This document shows positions 25,927 through 33,882 of a DNA stretch of 64,000 nt, in pieces. Source of the stretch: Ferrovibrio sp964218355 (lineage in GTDB: Bacteria > Pseudomonadota > Alphaproteobacteria > Ferrovibrionales > Ferrovibrionaceae); NCBI RefSeq assembly GCF_964218355.1, contig NZ_CAXPMC010000020.1:124001-188000 (forward strand), read 5' to 3'. The translations under genes and the position numbers were made by a program. The notes below the pieces were generated by a model that saw only the letters and a program-made list of their open reading frames with translations, was not told the origin of the DNA and did no database searches. The stretch's first letter is position 1. The number at the start of each line of letters is the position of its first letter.

Positions 25927-27402
25927 ATGACTGTCTCCCGCTTTCCCCGCAGCAAACGCGCCATCGCTGCCATCCTGCTCGCCAGCACGGTGCTGGCCGG
26001 CGGCGGTGGTTTCCTCGCCGTCCGCGCGGTGGCCGCTAACGATGCCAATCCGCCTGTCAGCGTGCCGCCGGCCGTGCAGCATGCCGGTTTTGCCGATCTG
26101 GTCGCCCGCGTGAAGCCCGCCGTGGTGAACATCGCCACCACCGAGAAGGTCGAGAAGGCCGATGCGCCGCAGATGCCGGGCTTTCCGCCGGGCTCGCCCT
26201 TCGAGGAGTTCTTCCGCCAGTTCATGGAACAGCAGCAGCGCAAGCGCGGGCCGCAGCATGCACTGGGCTCCGGCTTCATCATCGATCCGGCCGGCTGGAT
26301 CGTCACCAACAACCATGTGATCGACAAGGCCAGCAAGATCGTCATCACCCTGGAAGACGGCACCAGCCATCCAGCCGAGGTGAAGGGGCGGGATGCCAAG
26401 ACCGACCTCGCGCTGCTGAAGATCGATCCGAAGCAGGATCTGCCCTATCTGGCCTTCGGCGATTCTGATGCCGCCCGCATCGGCGACTGGGTGATCGCGG
26501 TGGGCAACCCCTTCGGGCTGGGCGGCAGCGTCACGGCGGGCATTCTCTCGGCCCGCGGCCGCGACCTGAATAACGGCCCCTATGACAACTTCCTGCAGGT
26601 CGACGCGCCGATCAATCCGGGCAATTCCGGTGGCCCGCTGTTCGACCAGTCGGGCCGCGTGATCGGCATCGACTCCGCCATCTACACGCCCAATGGCGGC
26701 AATGTCGGTATCGGCTTCGCCATCCCGTCCAATCTGGCGAAGACGGTGATCGCTCAGCTGAAGGAAAACGGCAGGGTCGAGCGCGGCTGGCTCGGCGTGC
26801 AGATGCAGCCGATGACCGAGACGCTGGCGAAGGCACTGGGGCGGAAGGACAGCGACGGCGTCATCATCAACGCGGTGGTGCCGGATTCGCCAGCGCAGGC
26901 TGCCGGCCTGCAGCAGGGCGACGTGATCATGGCCATCAACGGCACCGGGATCAGGCAGCCGCGTGACCTGGCGCTGGCGGTGGCCAACATTCCGGCGGGC
27001 GGCAGGGCCGAACTGCAGGTCTGGCGCGATGGCAGGGAGAAGGAGATTCGCGTCACCATCGGCAGCCAGCCCGATGACGAGGTGGCCGCAGCCGGCAATC
27101 CGGCGGCGGAAGGCAGGGTCGGCATGGCGCTGGCCGCGCTGACCCCGCAGGTGCGCCAGCAATACGGTCTCGATGACCAGACCCGCGGCGTGATCGTCGC
27201 CGATGTCCAGGCCGACAGCCATGCCGCCGAGAGCGGCGTGCGGCCCGGCGACGTGATCGTCAAGGTCTCCGGCAGCAGCGTCACCACCCCGGGCGAGGTC
27301 TCGGCCCGGATCGGCGAGGCGCGCAAGGCCCGCAAGGATGCCGTGCCGCTGCTGGTGCTGCGCCATGGCACCACCTACTACCTGGCGCTGGAGATCGCGT
27401 GA
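25927..27402 (+). CDS. Do/HtrA-type periplasmic serine protease
   Basis: A 491-residue DegP-like protease and chaperone for misfolded envelope proteins. A signal anchor or signal peptide (residues 12-36) precedes the trypsin-like domain with His130 (TNNHVI), Asp160 (DAKTDLALLK) and Ser234 (NPGNSGGPLF). Two PDZ domains follow, with GVIINAVVPDSPAQAAGLQQ and GVIVADVQADSHAAESGV. ATG 25927 is chosen for its AAGGAGG site. The gene is followed by a response regulator and kinase, a Cpx-like arrangement for envelope stress. Confidence 0.95.
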   Translation: MTVSRFPRSKRAIAAILLASTVLAGGGGFLAVRAVAANDANPPVSVPPAVQHAGFADLVARVKPAVVNIATTEKVEKADAPQMPGFPPGSPFEEFFRQFMEQQQRKRGPQHALGSGFIIDPAGWIVTNNHVIDKASKIVITLEDGTSHPAEVKGRDAKTDLALLKIDPKQDLPYLAFGDSDAARIGDWVIAVGNPFGLGGSVTAGILSARGRDLNNGPYDNFLQVDAPINPGNSGGPLFDQSGRVIGIDSAIYTPNGGNVGIGFAIPSNLAKTVIAQLKENGRVERGWLGVQMQPMTETLAKALGRKDSDGVIINAVVPDSPAQAAGLQQGDVIMAINGTGIRQPRDLALAVANIPAGGRAELQVWRDGREKEIRVTIGSQPDDEVAAAGNPAAEGRVGMALAALTPQVRQQYGLDDQTRGVIVADVQADSHAAESGVRPGDVIVKVSGSSVTTPGEVSARIGEARKARKDAVPLLVLRHGTTYYLALEIA

Positions 27403-27417
27403 GCCGGGTGGCTGCAT

Positions 27418-27470
27418 TTCCGGCCGGGACGGCCCGGGGCGGCATTGACCGCCCCGGTTCCGGCCGGGAC
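27418..27470 (+). repeat. Hairpin flanked by 13-base direct repeats
   Basis: Between the protease and the response regulator, TTCCGGCCGGGAC occurs at 27418-27430 and again at 27458-27470. Between the copies is a nine-base-pair perfect hairpin, CCGGGGCGG-CATTGA-CCGCCCCGG (27434-27457), with no T-tract. It could tune read-through from htrA to the two-component genes or protect the mRNA end. Confidence 0.6.
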
Positions 27471-27479
27471 AATGCGGTC

Positions 27480-28157
27480 ATGAAAATCCTGCTGGTCGAG
27501 GATAATGCGCGGGTCTCGCAGTTCGTCCGCAAGGGCCTGGAGGAGGCCGGGCATGTTCTCGACCATGCCGAGACCGGCGATGACGGCCTGTTCCTTGCCA
27601 CCACCGAGCGCTACGATGCCGTGATCCTCGATCGCATGCTGCCCGGGGATGCGGATGGGCTGGCAATCCTCGAGGCCATGCGCAAGGCCGGCAACCAGAC
27701 CCCCGTGCTGATCCTCAGCGCGCTGGCTGATGTCGACGAGCGTATCCGCGGCCTCAGGGCCGGCGGCGACGATTACCTGACCAAGCCCTTCGCCTTCGGC
27801 GAGCTGGAGGCGCGGCTGCATGTGCTGCTGCGGCGCAGCCAGGTCGCGGCACCGCAGACGACGCTTAGCGTTGCCGACCTCACCATGGACCTGCTGTCGC
27901 GCCGGGTGACCCGGGCCGGGCAGACGATCCAGCTGCAGCCGCGCGAATTCAAACTGCTGGAATACCTGATGCGGCATGCCGACCAGGTGGTGACCCGCAC
28001 CATGCTGCTGGAGAATGTCTGGAACTACCATTTCGATCCGCAGACCAATGTGATCGACGTGCATATCAGCAACCTGCGCCAGAAGATCGATGCCGGATTC
28101 ACGCCGGCGCTGCTGCGCACGGTGCGCGGCGCCGGCTATATGCTGACGGCCGAATGA
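27480..28157 (+). CDS. OmpR-family response regulator
   Basis: A 225-residue regulator. The receiver has the acid pair ED at residues 7-8, phospho-Asp51 in AVILDRMLPG, the Ser/Thr site near LILSAL and Lys102 in YLTKPF. The winged-helix DNA-binding domain includes LQPREFKLLEYLMRHADQVV and the terminal VRGAGYML. It is followed by its cognate kinase with a four-base overlap. With htrA upstream it probably controls envelope-stress genes; promoter targets are unknown. Confidence 0.95.
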   Translation: MKILLVEDNARVSQFVRKGLEEAGHVLDHAETGDDGLFLATTERYDAVILDRMLPGDADGLAILEAMRKAGNQTPVLILSALADVDERIRGLRAGGDDYLTKPFAFGELEARLHVLLRRSQVAAPQTTLSVADLTMDLLSRRVTRAGQTIQLQPREFKLLEYLMRHADQVVTRTMLLENVWNYHFDPQTNVIDVHISNLRQKIDAGFTPALLRTVRGAGYMLTAE

Positions 28158-29566
28158 CCCGGCTCTGGCGCTCGACCTCGGTTCGCCTCGCACTGGCCTA
28201 TGCGCTGCTGCTGGTCGTGTCGTCGCTGACCTTGCTGGGGCTGGTCTGGTGGAACACCGTCGGCTATCTCGACCGCGAGATCGATGCGGTGATCGCTGCC
28301 GACATCCGGGCGATCGGCGACCGGCTGCAGGATTTCGGACTTGCCGGCGCGGTGCAGACCGTGCAGGAACGGGTGGACGCCAATTCCGACAAAAAGGCGA
28401 TCTACCTGCTGGCCGATCCCTTCCTGAAGCCGCTGGCGGGGAATGTCGATGCCTGGCCGCTGAAGATCGATCGCCGCCTGGGCTGGCATGAGGTTGCACT
28501 GGTCTACGAGGGCCAGATGCATGCCACCCGGCTGCTACATGTGGCGCTGCCGGGCAATTTCCAGCTGATCGTCGGCCGCGACGTCCAGGACCGTGCCGCC
28601 ATGCAGGCGATGGTGCTGCGCAGTGGCATCTGGGCGGCCGCGCTGGCGCTGCTGCTGGCGGTGGCGGGCGGCCTGCTGGTGCGGCGCTTCGTGCTGCGCC
28701 GGATCGAGACGATCAACCGGACCACCGCCGCCATCGTGGCCGGCGATCTCGGCCGGCGCATCCCGGTGCGCGGTGCCGGCGACGAGTTCGACCAGCTGGC
28801 CGCCACCATCAACGGCATGCTGGAGCAGATCCAGCAGCTGATCGAGGGTGTGCGCAATGTCTCGAATGCGATCGCCCATGACCTGCGCACCCCCCTGGCC
28901 GAATTGCGGGCGCGGCTGGAAGACATCCTGCGCCGGCCGCCGGATCGTGCCCTCGCCCTCGACAGTCTCGGCGAGGCGGTGGCCGATATCGACCGCCTGA
29001 TCGGCGTGTTCAATGCGCTGCTGCGGCTGGCCGAGATCGATTCCGGACTGCGCCGGGCCGGTTTCGGCAAGGTGCAGCTGGCGCCGCTGGCGGCCGACCT
29101 CGCGGAGCTTTACGAGCCGGCGGCGGCCGAGAAGGGGGTGCGCCTGTCGCTGGAGACCATGTCAGGCCTCGACGTCAGCGGCGATCCCTTCCTGCTGGCC
29201 CAGGCCGTGGGCAATCTGCTCGACAACGCCGTCAAATACACCCCGGCCGGCGGCCATGTCCGGCTGGCCAGCGGGCGGGATGAAGCCGGCCGGCCGCAGA
29301 TCACGGTTGCCGACAGCGGGCCCGGCATCCCCGAGGCCGAGCGCGGACGGGTCATCGAACGTTTCTATCGCGGCGATGCCGCACGCGGGCAGGGCGGAGT
29401 CGGGCTCGGGCTCAGCCTCGTGCAGGCGGTGGCCCGGCTGCATGGCGGCAGCCTTGCGCTTGCCGACAATGCCCCCGGCCTGCGGGCAGTGCTGACCCTG
29501 CCGGCGATGCCGGATTCTGGTACACTCGACCGCAACGACAGACCGGGCCGGATGGCAGACGCATGA
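28154..29566 (+). CDS. Two-component sensor histidine kinase
   Basis: A 470-residue inner-membrane kinase partnered with the regulator at 27480. One hydrophobic helix lies near residues 12-34, a periplasmic sensor region follows, and a second helix lies near residues 157-175, leading to a HAMP domain. The H-box is SNAIAHDLRTPLAELR with phospho-His242; the ATPase domain has NLLDNAVKYTP, DSGPGIP and GVGLGLSLVQA. Its last four bases (ATGA) are shared with the nitrile hydratase alpha start, an unusual coupling. Confidence 0.95.
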   Translation: MTRLWRSTSVRLALAYALLLVVSSLTLLGLVWWNTVGYLDREIDAVIAADIRAIGDRLQDFGLAGAVQTVQERVDANSDKKAIYLLADPFLKPLAGNVDAWPLKIDRRLGWHEVALVYEGQMHATRLLHVALPGNFQLIVGRDVQDRAAMQAMVLRSGIWAAALALLLAVAGGLLVRRFVLRRIETINRTTAAIVAGDLGRRIPVRGAGDEFDQLAATINGMLEQIQQLIEGVRNVSNAIAHDLRTPLAELRARLEDILRRPPDRALALDSLGEAVADIDRLIGVFNALLRLAEIDSGLRRAGFGKVQLAPLAADLAELYEPAAAEKGVRLSLETMSGLDVSGDPFLLAQAVGNLLDNAVKYTPAGGHVRLASGRDEAGRPQITVADSGPGIPEAERGRVIERFYRGDAARGQGGVGLGLSLVQAVARLHGGSLALADNAPGLRAVLTLPAMPDSGTLDRNDRPGRMADA

Positions 29567-30219
29567 ATCACGATCACCATGACCATGACCATGACCATGA
29601 CCACGATCATGAGGGCGGCACCGTGCTGTCCGATGTCGAACTGCGGGTGCGGGCGCTGGAAAGCGTGCTGGTCGAGAAGGGCTATGTCGATCCGGCCGCG
29701 CTGGACGTCCTGATCGAGACCTACGAGACGAAAGTCGGTCCCCATAACGGCGCCCATGTGGTGGCGAAGGCCTGGAGCGATCCGGCCTATCGCGACTGGC
29801 TGCTGAAAGATGCCACCGCGGCGATCCGGTCGCTGGGCTATATCGGCCGTCAGGGCGAGCATATGGTGGCGGTCGAAAATACCGCGGGCATCCACAACAT
29901 GGTCGTCTGCACCCTCTGCTCCTGCTATCCGTGGCCGGTGCTGGGCCTGCCACCGGTCTGGTACAAGTCGGCACCCTACCGGTCACGGGCGGTGATGGAC
30001 CCGCGCGGGGTGCTGCAGGATTTCGGCGTCATCCTGCCGGCGGACAAACAGATTCGCGTATGGGATTCCACCGCCGAGATCCGCTATCTGGTGCTGCCCG
30101 AGCGGCCCGCCGGTACCGAAGGCTGGAGCGCGGCGCGGCTGGCGACACTGGTCACCCGCGACAGCATGATCGGAACCGGGCTGGCACGAAGCCCGGCAGA
30201 GCCGGAGGGCGCACAGTGA
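29563..30219 (+). CDS. nthA: Nitrile hydratase alpha subunit, cobalt type
   Basis: A 218-residue subunit of the metalloenzyme that hydrates nitriles to amides. The metal claw is VCTLCSC (Cys116, Cys119, Ser120, Cys121); threonine after the first Cys marks the cobalt class rather than the iron class (CSLC). Matching family segments are GPHNGAHVVAKAW, NTAGIHNMVVCTLCSCYPW and APYRSRAVMDPRGVL. The first 16 residues are almost entirely His and Asp, an unusual metal-binding tail. ATG 29563 overlaps the kinase stop. The beta subunit GTG overlaps its stop. Confidence 0.96.
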   Translation: MNHDHHDHDHDHDHDHEGGTVLSDVELRVRALESVLVEKGYVDPAALDVLIETYETKVGPHNGAHVVAKAWSDPAYRDWLLKDATAAIRSLGYIGRQGEHMVAVENTAGIHNMVVCTLCSCYPWPVLGLPPVWYKSAPYRSRAVMDPRGVLQDFGVILPADKQIRVWDSTAEIRYLVLPERPAGTEGWSAARLATLVTRDSMIGTGLARSPAEPEGAQ

Positions 30220-30875
30220 ACGGCGCGGCCGATATGGGCGGCATGATGGGCTTCGGCCCGGTCACACCCGAGCCGGAACACGAACGCTTCCATGGCGACT
30301 GGGAAAGGCGCGTGCTGGCGCTGACCCTGGCCATGGGCGCGACCGGCCAGTGGAATATCGACCAGTCACGCGCCGCCCGCGAAAGCCTGCCGCCACCGGA
30401 GTATCTGGCGAAGAGCTATTACGAGATCTGGCTGGCCGGACTGGAAAAGCTGATGGCCGAACGCGGGCTGGTGCTGCCGGAGGAAATCGCGGCAGGGCAC
30501 ATGACGGTGCCGCCGAAAGCCCTGCCGCGCATCCTGACTGCGGATGCGGTACCCGCTGTGCTGGCGAAGGGTGGCCCCACCGAGCGGCCGGCCGCCGCGC
30601 CGGCGCGTTACGCGGTGGGGGATCGCGTGCGGGCAAGGAACATGCATCCGCAGGGCCATACGCGGCTGCCGCGCTATGTGCGCGGCCATGTCGGCACCGT
30701 CGAACTGGTGCATGGGACGCATGTTTTTCCGGACAGCTCCGCGCTGGGGCAGGGCGAACAGCCGCAATGGCTGTATACCGTGCGCTTCGAGGGCCGTGAG
30801 CTGTGGGGCGGGCAGGGCGATCCGGTGCTGGCTGTCTCCGTGGATGCCTGGGAGAGCTATCTGGAGCCGGCATGA
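30216..30875 (+). CDS. nthB: Nitrile hydratase beta subunit
   Basis: A 219-residue beta subunit that with alpha forms the active heterodimer. GTG 30216 gives the conserved N terminus NGAADMGGMMGFGPV, confirming the start over longer frames; GTG overlaps the alpha stop. Conserved later segments are ARYAVGDRVRARNMHPQGHT, RYVRGHVGTVE and the C-terminal LWGGQGDPVLAVSVDAWESY. The accessory gene overlaps it by four bases. Confidence 0.96.
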   Translation: MNGAADMGGMMGFGPVTPEPEHERFHGDWERRVLALTLAMGATGQWNIDQSRAARESLPPPEYLAKSYYEIWLAGLEKLMAERGLVLPEEIAAGHMTVPPKALPRILTADAVPAVLAKGGPTERPAAAPARYAVGDRVRARNMHPQGHTRLPRYVRGHVGTVELVHGTHVFPDSSALGQGEQPQWLYTVRFEGRELWGGQGDPVLAVSVDAWESYLEPA

Positions 30876-31222
30876 CCGACCTCGCCAGCCTGCTGCCCGA
30901 TCTGCCCTGCGACGAGACCGCCGCGCCGGTTTTCCGCGCCCCCTGGGAGGCGCAGGCCTTCGCCATGGCTGTGGCGCTGCATCAGCAGGGCCTGTTCACC
31001 TGGCCGGAATGGGCGGCGGCCCTGACCGCCGAAATCCGCCGCGCGCAGGCGGCCGGCGATCCGGATACCGGCGAGACCTATTACCGTCACTGGCTGGCCG
31101 CGCTGGAACGGCTGGCGGTCGAGAAGGGCGCTGCCAGCGCGGCCCAGCTGCAGGACCGGGCCGAGGCCTGGGACCGTGCGGCGCGGGCGACCCCGCATGG
31201 GCAGCCGGTCATGCTGGACTAG
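30872..31222 (+). CDS. Nitrile hydratase accessory protein (activator)
   Basis: A 116-residue homolog of the P14K/NhlE-type activator, which resembles the N-terminal half of the beta subunit and delivers cobalt to the alpha subunit by subunit exchange. The pattern is visible in FRAPWEAQAFAMAVALHQQG, FTWPEWAAAL and YYRHWLAALERL. ATG 30872 overlaps the beta stop. No amidase or cobalt permease gene follows: the next gene, five bases after the stop, is a convergent TetR regulator. Confidence 0.93.
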   Translation: MTDLASLLPDLPCDETAAPVFRAPWEAQAFAMAVALHQQGLFTWPEWAAALTAEIRRAQAAGDPDTGETYYRHWLAALERLAVEKGAASAAQLQDRAEAWDRAARATPHGQPVMLD

Positions 31223-31227
31223 GCCGG

Positions 31228-31881
31228 TCAGGCTTCCGGCGCCGGGGGCAGGGGCGGCAGTGGCCGTCTTGCGATCTCGTCGGCTTCCTTCGGCGCCATC
31301 CCCAGCCCGCGCAGGATCGTGGCCGAGACGGCCGGGATATGCGCCCGGCCGGTGCGGCCGGTCAGCAGGCTGTTGATGCCGGCAAAGTTGGTGCCGGTGA
31401 TCATGTCAATCGCGGCCGCCGTACTGGCAATGGCAAAGCGCTTCTGTTTCACGCCCAGCGTCAGGTCGGCCAGGATGTAGGGCTCGACCTGTTCCGCCCA
31501 GATCGGCGAGAACACCGCCACAGAGATCATGAACCGGGCCAGTTCCGGCTGCGCCAGGGCCATCGTCATGTAGTGCCGGCCGCCGATCGACATGCGCTCG
31601 GCACCATCCGGAATATGGGCAGCGCTGGCCTTGATCCGCTCGCAATAGTCGACACCGACCCAGATTGCGGCCGCCTCCATGATCTCTTCCTTGCTCTGGA
31701 AGTAGTTGTAGAAGGTGCCGTTGGCGACGCCGGCAGTGGCGGCGATCTCCTGGATGCTGGCAGCTTCTATCCCCTTGCCGGCAAAGACCTTGACGCCGGC
31801 CTGCAGCAGCCGCCGACGGGTCCGGTCGCGTTTTGACGGCGGCAGGGTCTTTTCCGGGGAGGCGGTCTTTCGGGTTGACAA
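31228..31881 (-). CDS. TetR family transcriptional regulator
   Basis: A 217-residue repressor. The N-terminal helix-turn-helix includes IQEIAATAGVANGTFYNYFQ and is followed by SKEEI; the C-terminal ligand domain is helical and variable. The start is TTG 31881, supported by an AGAGGA ribosome-binding site eight bases upstream that lies inside the first operator-like repeat. It diverges from an extradiol dioxygenase and dihaem cytochrome pair, which are its likely targets along with itself. The ligand is unknown; an aromatic compound fits the context. Confidence 0.93.
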   Translation of the reverse strand: MSTRKTASPEKTLPPSKRDRTRRRLLQAGVKVFAGKGIEAASIQEIAATAGVANGTFYNYFQSKEEIMEAAAIWVGVDYCERIKASAAHIPDGAERMSIGGRHYMTMALAQPELARFMISVAVFSPIWAEQVEPYILADLTLGVKQKRFAIASTAAAIDMITGTNFAGINSLLTGRTGRAHIPAVSATILRGLGMAPKEADEIARRPLPPLPPAPEA

Positions 31882-31883
31882 AG

Positions 31884-31932
31884 TGAGAATCCTCTCATAA
31901 ATGAGATATCTCTCAAATTGAGATAAATCTCA
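31884..31932. promoter_or_regulatory. Three-copy palindromic operator array
   Basis: Three copies of TGAGA-N4-TCTCA lie in the divergent gap at 31884-31897, 31902-31915 and 31919-31932, with spacings of 18 and 17 bases. The third extends to a 20-base perfect palindrome at 31916-31935. The regular spacing and position between a TetR gene and the dioxygenase mark it as a probable TetR operator array; the first copy overlaps the regulator's ribosome-binding site. Confidence 0.8.
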
Positions 31933-31971
31933 ATTGCCATTGTAGCAAATGCAGACAGGAGAAAAAGGGCC

Positions 31972-32910
31972 ATGGACGGCATGTCTCTCGGCTATCTGGT
32001 ATTCGAGGTCTCCAGGCCGGATGCCTGGCGCGATTTTGCGGTCGGGATGCTCGGGTGCCGGGATGCGGAGGCCGGAGGCGGGGAAGCCCATGCTTTGCGG
32101 GTGGATGATGCAGCCTACCGGCTGCTGCTGCGGTCGGGGCCGGCCGACGACCTTGCCGTGCTCGGCTGGGAGTGCATCGGCCTCACCGAACTGCGGGACC
32201 TCGAGGCCAGGCTGCGGGCAGCCGGTGTGGCGGTCGCGCCGTTTGACGATGCCGACCTCGCGGCCCGCGCGGTGCGGGCCGGCCTGCGTTTCCGTGACCC
32301 GGCAGGGCTGGTCAACGAAGCAGTCGTCGGCCTGCCCCGTACGGCGACAGTCTTTGCATCGGAAGTGATGCCCGGCGGTTTCTGCACCGGAGAGTTCGGG
32401 CTTGGCCATGCCGTCCTTGCGGTTGGCCGCCGGCTGCCCGAGATCGAAGCATTCTATACCGGCATGCTGGGGCTGAATCTGACCGAGCGGATCGATACCA
32501 GGATCGGGCCGATCAAGGTCAACGGAGCCTTCCTGCACTGCAACCGCCGCCATCATTCCCTGGCGCTGATCGCCGTACCGGGACGCAAGCGGCTGCTGCA
32601 TTTCATGCTGCAGGCAAACCAGTTGCGTGATGTCTGCCGGGCCTATGACCGCTGCCGCACGGCCGGCATACCGATCAGCCTCGATCTGGGCCAGCATCCG
32701 GATCCCGATGGCACGGTCTCCTTCTATGCGTCGACGCCATCTGGGTTTGATTTCGAGATCGGCGCTGGCAGCGGTGCGATTGATCCCGACAGCCATGTGA
32801 CCGAGATCAAGACGCGCACCAGTGACTGGGGGCACAAGCCCAGCCTGCGCATGCAACTGCGCGGTGCCATGGACCTGCTTGCCGACAAGCTGGGCCGCCG
32901 GGCTGCATGA
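31972..32910 (+). CDS. VOC-family extradiol (BphC-like) dioxygenase
   Basis: A 312-residue type I extradiol dioxygenase with two vicinal-oxygen-chelate modules. The iron ligands match BphC almost exactly in position: His146 (GLGHAVLA), His210 (RLLHFML) and Glu262 (FDFEIG). The catalytic His195 (RRHHSLAL) and Tyr252 (VSFYAS) are also present. It should cleave the ring of a catechol-type substrate. It is followed by a dihaem cytochrome and is probably controlled by the TetR array. The substrate is unknown. Confidence 0.9.
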   Translation: MDGMSLGYLVFEVSRPDAWRDFAVGMLGCRDAEAGGGEAHALRVDDAAYRLLLRSGPADDLAVLGWECIGLTELRDLEARLRAAGVAVAPFDDADLAARAVRAGLRFRDPAGLVNEAVVGLPRTATVFASEVMPGGFCTGEFGLGHAVLAVGRRLPEIEAFYTGMLGLNLTERIDTRIGPIKVNGAFLHCNRRHHSLALIAVPGRKRLLHFMLQANQLRDVCRAYDRCRTAGIPISLDLGQHPDPDGTVSFYASTPSGFDFEIGAGSGAIDPDSHVTEIKTRTSDWGHKPSLRMQLRGAMDLLADKLGRRAA

Positions 32911-32933
32911 TCTGACGAACAGACGAGACAAAA

Positions 32934-33821
32934 ATGCACAAGGGTTTCAGAATTGCCATCTGGACGATGGCTGTTGTCGTCGTGCTTGCCGGCGGTGTGG
33001 TGCTGTATGCCCAGCTGGCCAGCGAGCACAAGCTGCAGCGCCGGATCGAGGTCGCAATGGCTCCGGTAGCACTGCCCGATACCGCGGCAGCACTTGAGCG
33101 AGGCCGATACCTGTATGAAACGCGAGGGTGCACGGACTGCCACGGCCGTGACGGTGCAGGGCGGGTGTTTATCGATGAGGATAACGGCTTCCGCATCAAG
33201 GGGCCCAATCTGACATCTGGCCGCGGCAGTCCGACAGCCGCATACCGCATCGAAGACTGGGTCCGGGCGATCCGTCACGGCGTGAAGCCGGATGGCAGGC
33301 CGCTGATCATCATGCCAAGCGAAGATTACAACCGGCTGAGCGATGACGATCTCGGTGCGATGATTGCACATATCCGTGCCTTGCCTCCGGCGGAGGGAGA
33401 TCGGCGCGACATCCGGCTGCCTCTGCCGGTGCGGCTGGCTTATGCCATCGGGATCGTGCGGGATGCTGCCGAGAAGATCGACCACAGCCTGCCGCCGGCG
33501 GCACCGGTCACACAGGACGACAGCGCAGTCTACGGGGCTTATGTGGCGCAGATGTGCCAGGGATGTCACGGCGAGAACCTGCAGGGCGGCAGGATTCCCG
33601 GTGCGCCACCGGACTGGCCGCCGGCGGCCGACCTGCGCCCCGGTGGAACGCTGGACCGCTATCCCACGGCCGACAGCTTCATCGCCATGATGCATAGCGG
33701 CAAGCGGCCGGACGGCAGCACGATTCAGGTAATGCCGTTCGAATCGCTCAGCGGCATGGATGCGACGGAGGTTGCGGCGCTGTATGCCTATCTGAATACC
33801 CTGCCGAAGGCCGGCCGCTAG
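32934..33821 (+). CDS. Membrane-anchored dihaem cytochrome c
   Basis: A 295-residue protein with an N-terminal anchor (residues 8-26) and two cytochrome c domains, with haem sites CTDCH (Cys66, Cys69, His70) and CQGCH (Cys208, Cys211, His212). Met residues in IIMPSE and VMPFE are likely axial ligands. The layout resembles cytochrome subunits of periplasmic dehydrogenases. It follows the dioxygenase by 23 bases and converges on the molybdenum hydroxylase operon, but the reason for a cytochrome beside a dioxygenase is unclear. Confidence 0.9.
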   Translation: MHKGFRIAIWTMAVVVVLAGGVVLYAQLASEHKLQRRIEVAMAPVALPDTAAALERGRYLYETRGCTDCHGRDGAGRVFIDEDNGFRIKGPNLTSGRGSPTAAYRIEDWVRAIRHGVKPDGRPLIIMPSEDYNRLSDDDLGAMIAHIRALPPAEGDRRDIRLPLPVRLAYAIGIVRDAAEKIDHSLPPAAPVTQDDSAVYGAYVAQMCQGCHGENLQGGRIPGAPPDWPPAADLRPGGTLDRYPTADSFIAMMHSGKRPDGSTIQVMPFESLSGMDATEVAALYAYLNTLPKAGR

Positions 33822-33833
33822 GCATAGCGGTTG

Positions 33834-33862
33834 CCGGGGTCGGGCTCGATGCCCGGCCCCGG
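33834..33862. terminator. Hairpin between convergent operons
   Basis: A 12-base-pair stem with one G-T pair (CCGGGGTCGGGC / GCCCGGCCCCGG) and a TCGAT loop lies between the cytochrome stop and the coxM-like stop. There is no T-tract on either strand, so it may act as a barrier or mRNA-end stabiliser rather than a classic terminator. Confidence 0.45.
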
Positions 33863-33882
33863 TGCCTCCGCAACCGGGCGCG

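Noticed and set aside
29563..29611. CATGAC repeats suggesting a phase-variable tract
   Set aside because: Units are six bases, so slippage would keep the reading frame; only tail length would change.
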